From Methylobacillus flagellatus KT (GTDB lineage: Bacteria > Pseudomonadota > Gammaproteobacteria > Burkholderiales > Methylophilaceae), in assembly GCF_000013705.1 (NCBI RefSeq), contig NC_007947.1:682001-746000 (forward strand): DNA of 64,000 nt, read 5' to 3'. This document shows positions 36,345 through 45,486 of this stretch, piece after piece. Every line of letters begins with the position of its first letter. Position 1 is the first letter of the stretch. The translations under genes and the position numbers were made by a program. The notes under the pieces are model-generated. The model had not been told where the DNA came from. It searched no databases and saw nothing but the letters and a program-made list of their open reading frames with translations.

Positions 36345-37208
36345 ATGTTGCCGTCATATATCAAGCCGTTTTCCTACCAGATTCCCTGGAAGTCATCCAG
36401 CGTTCATGCCGGCGACCATCTGGGGATACAGCGCGGACTGGGGTTAGAGTACAAGGGCAACGCCTCGCTAGTCGATTATCCCGACTTGCGCCGCATGGAT
36501 GTGCGCCAGAGCTTGCGCGACCCTTACGAGCAGGTGCAGGTGCGCTTGTTTTACCACGACTCGATCACGCCAGTGTATGCGGTGTGCGACCTGTCCAGCT
36601 CCATGCAGTACAAGGGCAGCCGCCGCAAGATCGAGCTGGTGCAGGAGGTCGCGGCATCGATTGCGTATTCTGTTTCGGCCGAGAACGACGTATTCAGCCT
36701 GATCGGCTACGACCAGCATTTGCTCGATGATTACGTGCTGCCGCTCGGCTACCAGGTGCATGAAGCGCTGGAGCGTATCGATGCCTTTACCGGCATAGAT
36801 GCGCTTGGGCGGGGCTCGACCGGCATTCTGGAGGTAGGCCCCCTGTTGAGCCAGAACAAGGGGCTGGTGTTCTGGATATCGGATTTTCACATGCCGCTCG
36901 ACACTATCATCCAGGCCATGAACATGTTTTCCCGTCACCAGGTAGTGCCTGTCGTACTGTGGGAGGAAGAGGAGTATCGGCGCCTGCCGCGCTTTGGCCT
37001 GGGGACGATGCTGGATCCCGAGACCGGGCGCGACCGCACGATTTTCTTTCGCGAGTCGGTCCGTGCCAAATTCATTACCGCATTCGAACAGCGCCGGGCA
37101 GCGCTGGAAGACCTGTTCCTGGCGTTCGAAAGCCCGCCGCATTTCGTCAGCGGCGTATTCGAGGCCGAGGCTATGACGCATTATTTTGAGAAATACCTGA
37201 CAGCATGA
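36345..37208 (+). CDS. mxaS: MxaS, DUF58-domain protein
   Basis: A 287-residue DUF58 protein, the regular partner of MoxR ATPases. GLEYKGNASLVDYPDLRRMD is the DUF58 core. A VWA-like fold follows with VCDLSSSMQYKG, where DLSSS fits a metal-ion-dependent adhesion site, and ISDFHMP. No signal peptide, so it is cytosolic. It is translationally coupled to mxaR (3 bases) and to mxaA (4-base ATGA overlap). Its role in methanol dehydrogenase maturation is known from mxaS studies in other methylotrophs; the mechanism is unclear. Confidence 0.88.
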   Translation: MLPSYIKPFSYQIPWKSSSVHAGDHLGIQRGLGLEYKGNASLVDYPDLRRMDVRQSLRDPYEQVQVRLFYHDSITPVYAVCDLSSSMQYKGSRRKIELVQEVAASIAYSVSAENDVFSLIGYDQHLLDDYVLPLGYQVHEALERIDAFTGIDALGRGSTGILEVGPLLSQNKGLVFWISDFHMPLDTIIQAMNMFSRHQVVPVVLWEEEEYRRLPRFGLGTMLDPETGRDRTIFFRESVRAKFITAFEQRRAALEDLFLAFESPPHFVSGVFEAEAMTHYFEKYLTA

Positions 37209-38110
37209 AAAAACTGACGACCTTGTTTTACCTCTGCCTGCTTCCTATCGGCCTGTGCGTGGGGGCGATGGCATATGCAGCGGAAGCTACCCTGGTCAGC
37301 CTGGACAACCCACGCATCGCGACAGGCATCATGATAGGCGACGTACTCGAGCGCAGACTGATAATCGAGGCCAGTCCTCCCTATGAGTTGCCAAAGTCGG
37401 CCCTGCCCCTCAAGGGCGAGCGCGTCGACGGAATAGAGCTGGTGGGCGTCGCGTTGCAGGACACGAAGAGGGCTGGCAACCAACGCTATGAAGTCAAGCT
37501 CAGCTACCAGGTGTTCGCTGCGGCAACTAAGCCCAGCGTCATGCGTCTGCCGGCTTTGACACTGGCGCTCGGTGGCGGCGATGCGCCAGCGGAGGTGAAT
37601 GTGCCCGCCTGGCATTTCTGGAGCTCGCCGTTGGCGGCAGGCAACATCCATACCGCGCGTAGCAATGCGCAACCGCAGCGCAAGCCGGCCTTGCTCGATA
37701 CGGGGCCGGAGCGCCTGGCGATTGCATTGGCCATATTCCTGGTCGGTGTTGCCGGTTTGGTCTATGTCAACGCTGACCGTCGCTGGCTGCCCTGGATGGG
37801 CGGCAGCTTCGCCCAGGCTTATCGCAAGCTGCGCAAGATGCCTGCGCAATCCGGGCGTGAGGCGCAGGCCCTGGGTTACATGCACCAGGCATTCAACCAG
37901 GTGCATGGAAGCACCTTGTTCCGGCGGCAATTGGGCGAGTTTCTTGCGCGGCATTCGCAGTACCGGCCGCTTGCACAAGATATCGACAGTTTTTTCCAGC
38001 GCTCGGAAACCTTGCTGTTCACCGGCGAAAACGCGAATGGCCCGGCATTGGTTAGTGAGCTGCAGCAGCTTTGCCGACGCCTGAGGGATTGTGAACGGGG
38101 AGTCGCATGA
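37205..38110 (+). CDS. mxaA: MxaA, calcium-insertion accessory protein
   Basis: A 301-residue protein. Residues 1-25 form a signal peptide (FYLCLLPIGLCVGAMAYAAEA). A periplasmic beta domain spans about 26-170, a membrane helix lies near 175-195 (LAIALAIFLVGVAGLVYVN), and the cytosolic tail is helical. It is divergent in sequence; the name rests on its place between mxaS and mxaC and its topology. MxaA is required for calcium insertion into methanol dehydrogenase in Methylobacterium. It overlaps both neighbours by 4 bases. Confidence 0.82.
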   Translation: MKKLTTLFYLCLLPIGLCVGAMAYAAEATLVSLDNPRIATGIMIGDVLERRLIIEASPPYELPKSALPLKGERVDGIELVGVALQDTKRAGNQRYEVKLSYQVFAAATKPSVMRLPALTLALGGGDAPAEVNVPAWHFWSSPLAAGNIHTARSNAQPQRKPALLDTGPERLAIALAIFLVGVAGLVYVNADRRWLPWMGGSFAQAYRKLRKMPAQSGREAQALGYMHQAFNQVHGSTLFRRQLGEFLARHSQYRPLAQDIDSFFQRSETLLFTGENANGPALVSELQQLCRRLRDCERGVA

Positions 38111-39087
38111 GCTTGCTCAATCCCTGGGCCTTGCTGCTATTGCCGCTTGCGCTGGTGCCTTTCTGGCTCAGGAGCCTGCAGGGGCAGCGCTACTCTTGGC
38201 TGGACATGGTGCCGGAAGACCCGTTCTCGGACAACATCGTGTTGCTGTTCAAGGTGGTGACGGCCGTCATCATCGCTAGCCTCGTGCTTGCCCTCGCCGC
38301 CCCGCAAGGCAGCGACAAGGTTGTGAACCGTGTCGGCAAGGGTGCGCAGACCGTGATGGTGATCGACCGCAGTGTGAGCATGGACCATCCTTTTGCCGGG
38401 GACGCCACCAGCGGCCGGGCCGGGGAAATCAAGTCCGGCGCCGCACGCCGGCTGATCACGCAGTTCATCGATTCTCGTCCCGATGACATGATGGGCGTGG
38501 TGGCGTTTACCAATTCCGCCTTGTACGGCGTGAAGATCACGGCCAACCGCGATGCCATCCATGCCGCGATCAACGCCGCGACCAGCGCCGGCATCAACCA
38601 GACCAATATCGGCGCCGGCATCACCCAGGCGGCCAGCCTGTTCGACAGCATCCAGAGCTCGGGCTCGCGCGCCATCATTCTGCTATCCGACGGCGCGGGC
38701 AAACTGAGCCCCCGCGTCAAGGCGAGGATCAGGGAAGAGCTCAGGGACAAGGATATCAAGCTCTACTGGATCGTCTTGCGCGAACCGGACGACGTGAGCA
38801 TATTTGGCGACCGGGTGTTCGAGGAGGACAGGGGGCCTGCGGCAATCCAGCTCGACCGCTTCTTCAAGTCGCTCAATATTACCTACAAGGCTTACGAAGC
38901 GGATAATCCCGTGGCGCTGCAAATGGCGATCCAGGATATCGACAGCCGTGAAAAACATACGATCCAGTATGCCATTACCGTGCCGGGGCGCGATTACGCG
39001 CGCGACTTGATTGTAGTGGCCCTGGTGCTGAGCCTGGGCATGTTCGTCATTAAAAATTTCAGGGTAAAAGCATGGGAATCCGCATAA
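38107..39087 (+). CDS. mxaC: MxaC, von Willebrand factor A membrane protein
   Basis: A 326-residue protein. There are two N-terminal membrane helices (LLNPWALLLLPLALVPFWL and LLFKVVTAVIIASLVLALAA). A VWA domain follows with an intact MIDAS (VIDRSVSMDHPF, then TNIGAGI and LLSDGAG), and a C-terminal helix (DLIVVALVLSLGMFVI). MIDAS metal binding suits a role in calcium delivery to methanol dehydrogenase, as genetics in other methylotrophs indicate. It overlaps mxaA by 4 bases and mxaK by 16 bases. Confidence 0.88.
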   Translation: MSLLNPWALLLLPLALVPFWLRSLQGQRYSWLDMVPEDPFSDNIVLLFKVVTAVIIASLVLALAAPQGSDKVVNRVGKGAQTVMVIDRSVSMDHPFAGDATSGRAGEIKSGAARRLITQFIDSRPDDMMGVVAFTNSALYGVKITANRDAIHAAINAATSAGINQTNIGAGITQAASLFDSIQSSGSRAIILLSDGAGKLSPRVKARIREELRDKDIKLYWIVLREPDDVSIFGDRVFEEDRGPAAIQLDRFFKSLNITYKAYEADNPVALQMAIQDIDSREKHTIQYAITVPGRDYARDLIVVALVLSLGMFVIKNFRVKAWESA

Positions 39088-39608
39088 AAGGCCTCAACCT
39101 GCTGTTTGGACTGCTGGCGGTTGCCGGCTTGGCGGGCAGCATCTATGAAGGCAATGCGCTGGTGCAGCGTCATGATGTCAACCGGCAGATCCAGGCCGGG
39201 GCATTGGTCGCTCACGACGGCTTTGGTTTCGAACAGAAGTTCATGGCGGCTTACAAGCTGGGAGAGTCCGGGGATTACAAGCACGCGGTGCAAAGCTACA
39301 GCCAGCTGCTCGAAACCGGCTTGAGCCAGCCGCAGCAGGCGCTGGTGCAGTACAACATCGGCAACAACCTCCTGCAGTCCGGTTTGAAGCGCCGCCTCAA
39401 TGACGACGGCAGCCTCAAGGACGAGGCGAAATACGACTTGTCCCAGGCACAGATCGCCTATGAGCAAGCCTTGCGGCTAGACCCCGCATTCAGGCAGGCA
39501 AAGTTCAACCTCAGCCTGATGCTGCTGGTGCAGCCTAATGGCATCGATGGGTTGAAAAAGGAACAGGAAGGCATGGAGCTCAGCAACATTCCGGTGGGCC
39601 TGCCATGA
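39072..39608 (+). CDS. mxaK: MxaK, TPR-like accessory protein
   Basis: A 178-residue protein. One N-terminal membrane helix (about 7-24, LLFGLLAVAGLAGSIY) is followed by TPR-like helices (YKHAVQSYSQLLETGLSQPQ, YNIGNNLLQSGLK, SQAQIAYEQALRLDPAFRQA). This is the usual MxaK layout and the position between the two VWA genes confirms it. It probably acts in the periplasm with MxaC and MxaL. It overlaps mxaC by 16 bases and mxaL by 4 bases. Confidence 0.82.
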   Translation: MGIRIKGLNLLFGLLAVAGLAGSIYEGNALVQRHDVNRQIQAGALVAHDGFGFEQKFMAAYKLGESGDYKHAVQSYSQLLETGLSQPQQALVQYNIGNNLLQSGLKRRLNDDGSLKDEAKYDLSQAQIAYEQALRLDPAFRQAKFNLSLMLLVQPNGIDGLKKEQEGMELSNIPVGLP

Positions 39609-40579
39609 AGTGGCAGTTGAGGCTGCGCCATGGCTGGCGCTGGGCCAGGGATCATTACGAGTCCGGGTTGTACCTGTTGGTGGTCGTGTTGCTGCTGCTG
39701 GCGATCTTTAAGCCGGAAATACAGCTCAAGCAGCGCGTGCATAACTATCTCTTGCTCGCCGATGTTTCGCAAAGCATGAACGCAGAGGACGTCAGCCTCA
39801 ACGGCAAGCCGGTGAGCCGCATGGCCTATATGCGACACCTCATGCGCAAGCTGGTGGAGAATTCGCCCTGCGGCACTTACTTCAGCCTAGGCGTGTTTGC
39901 CGCGGAAGACGTCGCGCTGTTGTTCACACCGCTGGAAACCTGCGCCAACTACGACATCATCGTCGATGCGATCGAGCACCTGGAGTGGCGCATGTCCTGG
40001 CGCGGCAACAGCCGCATCAGTTTTGGCGTCAAGGGAGCGGCCAAGGCCTTCGACTCGCTCAATGCGCCTGCGCGCCTGCTGTTCTTCACCGACGGCGACG
40101 AGGCGCCCAAGGTGAACGCGATCAACAAGCTCAAGCTCGATGACGTGCAGATCGGCGAGAATATCGTCTTCGTCGGCGTCGGCGGCAACGAGGACGTGCC
40201 GATTCCGCGTTACAACTCCAGCAACAAATGGGTGGGCTATTGGTCCTCCGATGCCAAGGAGAACTCCGCCGGCGCGGTCGGCGTCACCTACAACGATACC
40301 AGCCGCGACGATCCGGATCCGGTGGTAGCTTCTGCCGACTACGACCGCTATCTTTCCAAGCTGGACGAGGCATATCTGAAGGAACTGGCCGAGGAGATCA
40401 ATGCCCAGTACGTGCTGGCCCAGGACAAGCCCGATTTCTACACATTCGTGCAAAAGCAGAAGCCGGTCGCCAGCTTTGTCACCGCCTATTCATTGCGCTG
40501 GGTCTATCTTTCGCTCGCCCTGGTGCTGATATTGGCCACCTACTGGCCGCATTTCCGTCAAAGGCTGAATGCTGCTTGA
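39605..40579 (+). CDS. mxaL: MxaL, von Willebrand factor A membrane protein
   Basis: A 324-residue protein with an N-terminal membrane helix (about 20-38, LYLLVVVLLLLAIF), a VWA domain with MIDAS residues DVSQSM and the later FFTDGDEAPK, and a C-terminal helix (RWVYLSLALVLILATYW). A pair of VWA proteins (MxaC and MxaL) is the mark of this operon. It is the last gene seen: the usual mxaD does not follow, and a MerR gene on the opposite strand lies 94 bases downstream. The structural genes mxaFJGI must be elsewhere. Confidence 0.88.
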   Translation: MKWQLRLRHGWRWARDHYESGLYLLVVVLLLLAIFKPEIQLKQRVHNYLLLADVSQSMNAEDVSLNGKPVSRMAYMRHLMRKLVENSPCGTYFSLGVFAAEDVALLFTPLETCANYDIIVDAIEHLEWRMSWRGNSRISFGVKGAAKAFDSLNAPARLLFFTDGDEAPKVNAINKLKLDDVQIGENIVFVGVGGNEDVPIPRYNSSNKWVGYWSSDAKENSAGAVGVTYNDTSRDDPDPVVASADYDRYLSKLDEAYLKELAEEINAQYVLAQDKPDFYTFVQKQKPVASFVTAYSLRWVYLSLALVLILATYWPHFRQRLNAA

Positions 40580-40673
40580 TCCTGTATTGTTAGCTTTTCT
40601 GATGTGGGTGGAGATGCGCTGAGTAGTTGTGTAGATAACATCGCTGCTCGTGACGGCGGTCGCCAAAAGAAGC

Positions 40674-41135
40674 TTATTGATTTGATTGCTTGGTGGAGGA
40701 TGTGCTACCCAATCGGGTAGTCGTGGTCAATGCGCCAGTCGTTGCGGTTCTACGAAGCGATTTGAGCGCTCCGCATTTATCAATGCACACGCCGCCAGCA
40801 CAGGTCTCGCGAATGGCGCGTAGCTGCACACGCAAGGCGTTTAGTTCTGCCAGACGCTGATTGACCATTCGCAGGTGTTCGTCAAGCAGGGTATTGACAT
40901 CGTCGCAAGGTTGCTCAGGGTCGCTTTGGAGGCGTAGTAGCGCGCGTATCTCGACATGCGACATACCCAGTGAACGGCACCGAAGCACGAATAACAGTTG
41001 CGTTACATGTTCATCTCCATAGTCCCGGTAGTTGTTGTTTCCGCGAGAGGCCGCTTGCAACAACCCCTCCGCCTCGAAAAAGCGGATAGTGGGCACTTGG
41101 CAACCTGTCAGAGCGCTGAGTTGACCAATTTTCAT
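40674..41135 (-). CDS. MerR-family Cd(II)/Pb(II)-type metal-responsive regulator
   Basis: A 153-residue MerR regulator from ATG 41135, with GGAG 11 bases upstream; an earlier TTG lies before the RBS. The N-terminal winged helix (MKIGQLSALTGCQVPTIRFF) is followed by a dimerisation helix with Cys77 (EQPCDDVN), and a C-terminal metal loop with Cys112, Cys117 and Cys121 (ETCAGGVCIDKCG). This cysteine pattern matches the PbrR/CadR group rather than the copper or zinc groups. After residue 125 comes a Thr/Ser-rich tail. It is divergent from the CDF-like transporter and shares a MerR-type operator with it. Confidence 0.88.
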   Translation of the reverse strand: MKIGQLSALTGCQVPTIRFFEAEGLLQAASRGNNNYRDYGDEHVTQLLFVLRCRSLGMSHVEIRALLRLQSDPEQPCDDVNTLLDEHLRMVNQRLAELNALRVQLRAIRETCAGGVCIDKCGALKSLRRTATTGALTTTTRLGSTSSTKQSNQ

Positions 41136-41152
41136 TTCTAATATCTCCAAAC

Positions 41153-41183
41153 TTGACCCTCTAGTAACTTGATGGTTTTTAAT
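41153..41183 (+). promoter_or_regulatory. MerR-type promoter/operator with 19-bp spacer
   Basis: TTGACC (41153-41158) is separated by 19 bases from TTTAAT (41178-41183), the over-long spacing that MerR activators correct. An imperfect dyad, ACCCTCTAG-TAA-CTTGATGGT, fills the spacer. The motif closely resembles pbrA/cadA promoters. Confidence 0.85.
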
Positions 41184-41189
41184 TCAGAC

Positions 41190-42065
41190 ATGAGCACTTG
41201 TCAAAACAAATCCTGCCTTGGAAATTGCAGTACCCCGTTAGTAACCGAACCGTCGGTACAGATGCCTGCAACGCTGAGCGTCTTTTCCATTCCCAAGATG
41301 GATTGCCCATCTGAAGAAAATCTTATCCGTATGGTGTTAGGCAGTGCGCCCGAAGTTGGCGACCTAACATTCGATTTGCAAGCGAGGGAGCTTAAAGTCT
41401 TACACTATGGAGCCTCGGCTGCGGTGTTAGATAAGCTCACTCCTTTGAACCTGGGCGCACGGCTGCTGATGTCTGAGCAAACCACTGCTCACGATATGAT
41501 TGAAACCGATAACGATGGTAATACTGGAGAAGCGCGCACGCTCAAGATATTACTTGCCATCAATGGTGCAATGTTTCTTTTTGAAATGGCGGTGGGCATT
41601 ATTGGAGAGTCGACTGGCATCATTGCAGACTCTCTGGATATGTTTGCCGATGCAGCGGTCTATGGTCTTGCCCTTTATGCGGTAGGTCGTGCTGAGGACA
41701 TGAAGTTACGTGCTGCTTATTGCGCAGGCTGGCTCCAGATGATGCTGGCGATGGGGACATTACTCGAAGTTGTCAGACGGTTTTTCTTTGGTAGCGAGCC
41801 GCAGTCGATTCTCATGATGGGCATCGGCTTAATTGCATTGGTTGCAAATGTTGTCTGCCTCTATCTTATCGCTAAGAAGCGGGATCGCGGTGCCCATATG
41901 ACCGCGAGCTATATTTTTTCTGCTAATGACGTCATTGCCAACGCTGGTGTCATCGTTGCTGGTATGCTCGTCGCATGGACGAATTCTCCTTATCCCGATC
42001 TTGTCATTGGCACTATCATCGCCATGTTCATCCTCAATGGCGCTAGACGTATACTGGCTTTATAG
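41190..42065 (+). CDS. cation transporter, CDF-like with Cys-rich and HMA-like N terminus
   Basis: A 291-residue protein. The first 15 residues are Cys-rich (MSTCQNKSCLGNC). A region resembling a heavy-metal-associated module follows (FSIPKMDCPSEENLIRMVLG), then about six membrane helices. The CDF metal site in helix II reads DMFAD and in helix V DVIAN, the latter replacing the usual HxxxD. It probably exports Cd, Pb or Zn under the divergent MerR regulator. ATG 41190 is chosen because upstream frames run into the promoter; it lies only 6 bases after the -10, so the message would be almost leaderless. Confidence 0.8.
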   Translation: MSTCQNKSCLGNCSTPLVTEPSVQMPATLSVFSIPKMDCPSEENLIRMVLGSAPEVGDLTFDLQARELKVLHYGASAAVLDKLTPLNLGARLLMSEQTTAHDMIETDNDGNTGEARTLKILLAINGAMFLFEMAVGIIGESTGIIADSLDMFADAAVYGLALYAVGRAEDMKLRAAYCAGWLQMMLAMGTLLEVVRRFFFGSEPQSILMMGIGLIALVANVVCLYLIAKKRDRGAHMTASYIFSANDVIANAGVIVAGMLVAWTNSPYPDLVIGTIIAMFILNGARRILAL

Positions 42066-42268
42066 GCAGAGGTGTGTTCGCATTTCCCGACCATGGTCTA
42101 GGTATTTGGTGTGAAAGTGCACGGAGAAGGGATCCGGAGTGGGTGATTTTCGGTATAAGCCGTTTGGAATCAGTTAACAAAACTCTACAGGCGAACACAC
42201 TTTGCTGAGTTTTGTGAGTAAAAGGCCAAGGTGTTGGTTGATACTGCAGAAATGACCAGCATCACTAT

Positions 42269-42306
42269 AAATGCTCCTTGGTTAAAGAAATGCTCCTTGG
42301 TTAAAG
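42269..42306. repeat. 19-bp perfect tandem duplication
   Basis: The unit AAATGCTCCTTGGTTAAAG occurs twice back to back (42269-42287 and 42288-42306), ending two bases before the symporter stop codon on the opposite strand. It looks like a recent local duplication. No transposon ends are seen. Confidence 0.9.
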
Positions 42307-42308
42307 TG

Positions 42309-43787
42309 TTATTTATGCGGGCCATGCGGATGTGCCGCGTGGCTATGCAGGTAGCTCGTCGGTTGCTCATGTTGACGATGAGGGGCGATCTTCTGCGGCA
42401 ATAGCGAGCCTACCACCATGCCGATGATGCTAACGCCAAGCCCCAGCAGTTGTGGTGGTACCAAGCCTTCCTCACCCACCAATACTTCCACCAATACCCA
42501 GGTGCTGATGCCGCCGATGATGGCGGCCAATGCGCCCTGGTTGGTTGCGCGTTTCCAGAACACACCGAAGAACAATGGCACAAAAGCGCCTGCCAAGGTG
42601 ATCTTGTAGGCGGATTCCACCATATGGAAGATGGACAGCTCAGTGTTCAATGCATAGAGCAGCACGCAGCTAGCGAAGCCCACCAGGCAGATGCGCATGA
42701 TGTTGAGGAAGCCTTGGTCGTTCAGGTGTGGAAAATAGCCGCGTACGATGTTCTCGGCGAACGAGATGGAGGGGGCGAGCAAGGTGGCAGACGAGCAGCT
42801 CATGATTGCCGATAGCACGGCACCGAAGAAGATCACCTGGGCTGCAATCGGCATATGCTGCAGCACCAGGGTGGGCAGCACGCGCTGCGAATCCTGGTCG
42901 ATCAGGGTATTGAAGAAGCCTGGGTCGATCAGGGTGGCGGAATAGGCGATGAACATCGGAACGAAGGTGAAGCAGAAATAGACCGATGCGCCCAGGACGG
43001 AACCCCAGATGGCGACCTTGGCGCTCTTGGCCGATGTGATGCGCTGGAACACGTCCTGTTGAGGGATGGAGCCCAGCATCATGGTCATCCAGGCGCCGAT
43101 GAAGGTGACCCAGAGCCAGGGGTCGGCTGGCGGAAAGAAGTCCAGCTTGCCAGCTAGCCGGGCATGCTCAATGACGGGTGCGACGCCACCGGTCATGCCT
43201 GAGACCATGTAAGCGATATAGAGCATGCCACCAATGATGACACTCATCTGCACGAAATCCAGGATGGCGACCGAGAGCATGCCGCCCAGCGTGGTGTAGG
43301 TCAGCACAATGGCCGTGCCGAGGATCATGCCGACTTCCTCACTCACCATGCCGTCGGTGATGATATGGAAGATCAGGCCTAGCGCCTTGATCTGTGCGGC
43401 AACCCAGCCCAGGTAGGAAATGACGATGGCAATCGTGGTAAGCACTTCCACGGTGCGGTTATAGCGCATACGGTAGAAGTCGCCCAGGGTAATGATGTTG
43501 AGCTTGTATAGCTTGGTTGCGAAAAAGAAGCCTGCGATGACCAGGCACATGCTGGAGCCGAACGGGTCAGCGACGATACCATTGAGCCCGTCCTTGACGA
43601 AGGTGGCGGAGATGCCGAATACGGCTTCCGCGCCGAACCAGGTGGCAAACACGGTCGCCATGACTACCGGCAGGGGCAGGTGGCGTCCGGCTACGGCATA
43701 GTCCTTGGTGGTTTTGACTCGGGTCGCGGCAAACAGGCCGATGCTGATGGACACCAGGACGTAAAGAATGACAAACCAGATCAGCAC
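42309..43787 (-). CDS. sodium:solute symporter (SSS) family transporter
   Basis: A 492-residue inner-membrane transporter with about 13 helices. Hallmarks of the SSS fold are DYAVAGRHLPLPVVMAT, FATWFGAEAVFGISATFVK, GDFYRMRYNRTVEV and LTYTTLGGMLSVAILDFVQM. The His-rich C-terminal tail (QHEQPTSYLHSHAAHPHGPH) is unusual for the family. The substrate cannot be predicted; close SSS relatives move carboxylates, amino acids or pantothenate with Na+. It is monocistronic, between the CDF gene and ubiB. Confidence 0.85.
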   Translation of the reverse strand: MLIWFVILYVLVSISIGLFAATRVKTTKDYAVAGRHLPLPVVMATVFATWFGAEAVFGISATFVKDGLNGIVADPFGSSMCLVIAGFFFATKLYKLNIITLGDFYRMRYNRTVEVLTTIAIVISYLGWVAAQIKALGLIFHIITDGMVSEEVGMILGTAIVLTYTTLGGMLSVAILDFVQMSVIIGGMLYIAYMVSGMTGGVAPVIEHARLAGKLDFFPPADPWLWVTFIGAWMTMMLGSIPQQDVFQRITSAKSAKVAIWGSVLGASVYFCFTFVPMFIAYSATLIDPGFFNTLIDQDSQRVLPTLVLQHMPIAAQVIFFGAVLSAIMSCSSATLLAPSISFAENIVRGYFPHLNDQGFLNIMRICLVGFASCVLLYALNTELSIFHMVESAYKITLAGAFVPLFFGVFWKRATNQGALAAIIGGISTWVLVEVLVGEEGLVPPQLLGLGVSIIGMVVGSLLPQKIAPHRQHEQPTSYLHSHAAHPHGPHK

Positions 43788-43930
43788 TGAACCAGCCCTT
43801 TGCTATGAGGTTGATAATGGGGTAAATGTGGTGCCTTTTCAAAGGAAGGCAGATTTTAGCAAAAACTTGTCCTGAAAGTAGGCTTTATCTCTGAAAATCA
43901 ATGGCTTTGCAGAAATCGTCCGGCTTCGTA

Positions 43931-45475
43931 TCAATGCCGGGCCAGCCACCATAGCAGGAGGGCCGTACTTTGCAGCAATACCAGCAAGATCAATGCCACA
44001 GTGATGAGGCGCAGCCAGCGGGTCTGGCGTTGGTGCTCCTCGCGCATGCGTTCCAGCTCGGCATTGGTGGGAGAGTATTGCAGGCCGCGCTCCAGCTGCT
44101 GGTGGATCAGGCGCGGCATTTGGGGAAGAATTTTGCTCCAATAGGGCAGCTCTGCTCTCAGGTTGTCCAGTGCGCTGCGCCAGCCGACCTGCTCGGACAT
44201 CCAGCGCTCCAGATAGGGGCGCGCGGTTTTCCATAGGTCGAGATTGGGGTCGAGATCGCGTCCCAGGCCTTCGACGTTGAGCAGGGTTTTCTGCAGCATG
44301 GCGAGCTGGGGCTGGATTTCGACGCCGAAGCGGCGCGAAGTCTGGAACAGGCGTAGCAATACCTTGCCGAACGAGATTTCCTTGAGCGGCTTGTCGAAAA
44401 TGGGCTCGCATACGGCGCGGATCGCGGTTTCGAATTCGTCGATCGGCGTGTCCTTGGGCGCCCAGCCAGATTCGATATGTGCGCGCGCGACTTCGCGGTA
44501 GTCGCGGCGGAAGAAGGCGAGGAAATTGCGCGCCAGGTATTGCTTATCCTCGTCGTTCAGGGTGCCCATGATGCCAAAATCCAGTGCGACATAACGACCG
44601 TCGTCAGCTACTTGCACATTGCCTGGGTGCATGTCGGCATGGAAAAAGCCGTCGCGGAACACCTGGGTAAAGAAGATTTCCACACCGTCGCGTGCGAGCT
44701 TGGGAATATCGACACCGATTTCGCGCAGGTGATCCACCTGGCTGACCGGGGTGCCATTCATGCGCTCCATCACCATCACTTGCTCGTGGCACCAGTCCCA
44801 ATAGACGTCGGGCACCAGTAGCAGGCGTTTGTCGGCAAAGTTGCGGCCTAACAGGCTGCAGTTGGCCGCCTCCAGCATGAGGTCGAGCTCGCTGTGGATA
44901 TGGCGCGCGAATTCGGCCACCACTTCCCGTGGTTTCAGGCGCTTGCCGTCCGAGGAGAGCGTCTGTAGCAGCCATGCCGCGCTATCCAGCAGCTTGAGGT
45001 CTTTTTCTATGACCTTGCTGATGCCGGGCCGCAGGATCTTGACCGCCACTGGCCTGCCGTCAGGCAGTTGGGCGAAATGCACCTGGGCGACCGAGGCGCT
45101 GGCAATCGGTTCGACGTCGAAGCTTTGGAATACTTCCAGTACCGGTTTGCCATAAGCCTGCTTGAGAATGGTCTCAACGTCATCGTAGCCAAAGGCCGGC
45201 ACCCGGTCCTGCAGCTTCGCCAGTTCGTCTGCGAGATCCAGCGGAATGAGGTCGCGCCGCGTGGAAAGCATCTGGCCGAACTTGACGAAGATGGGGCCCA
45301 GCGACTCAAGCGCCAGGCGCAGCCGTTCGCCGCGCGGGCGGGAAGTGTCGCGCCAGAACAGGAGGACTTGCACCGGGCGCTGTAATGGGCGCAAGCTGGT
45401 ATGCCCGAGGATAAACTCGTCCAGGCCGAAGCGTAGTGTGACTAGGATGATGTGGAACAGGCGCAGCCAACGCAT
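43931..45475 (-). CDS. ubiB: ubiquinone biosynthesis regulatory kinase-like protein UbiB
   Basis: A 514-residue ABC1/ADCK atypical kinase needed for ubiquinone synthesis. The KxGQ region is [18 protein letters not shown], the A-rich loop is ASASVAQVH, the invariant Lys lies in VAVKILRPG, catalytic Asp/Asn in HADMHPGN, and the DFG-like motif is DFGIMG. Two C-terminal membrane helices (about 485-512) anchor it. It is the last gene of ubiE-ubiJ-ubiB on the minus strand, the conserved operon, starting 11 bases after ubiJ. Confidence 0.95.
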   Translation of the reverse strand: MRWLRLFHIILVTLRFGLDEFILGHTSLRPLQRPVQVLLFWRDTSRPRGERLRLALESLGPIFVKFGQMLSTRRDLIPLDLADELAKLQDRVPAFGYDDVETILKQAYGKPVLEVFQSFDVEPIASASVAQVHFAQLPDGRPVAVKILRPGISKVIEKDLKLLDSAAWLLQTLSSDGKRLKPREVVAEFARHIHSELDLMLEAANCSLLGRNFADKRLLLVPDVYWDWCHEQVMVMERMNGTPVSQVDHLREIGVDIPKLARDGVEIFFTQVFRDGFFHADMHPGNVQVADDGRYVALDFGIMGTLNDEDKQYLARNFLAFFRRDYREVARAHIESGWAPKDTPIDEFETAIRAVCEPIFDKPLKEISFGKVLLRLFQTSRRFGVEIQPQLAMLQKTLLNVEGLGRDLDPNLDLWKTARPYLERWMSEQVGWRSALDNLRAELPYWSKILPQMPRLIHQQLERGLQYSPTNAELERMREEHQRQTRWLRLITVALILLVLLQSTALLLWWLARH

Positions 45476-45486
45476 GGGAATTCTTT

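Noticed and set aside
35265..37978. Long minus-strand open frames opposite mxaR, mxaS and mxaA (up to 351 codons)
   Set aside because: They mirror the codon structure of the mxa genes, are rich in His, Arg and Gln and carry no domain. The plus strand has the recognised families and the overlaps of an operon.
42269..42306. Tandem repeat considered as an insertion-sequence footprint or CRISPR
   Set aside because: Only two adjacent copies without spacers, inverted ends or a transposase.
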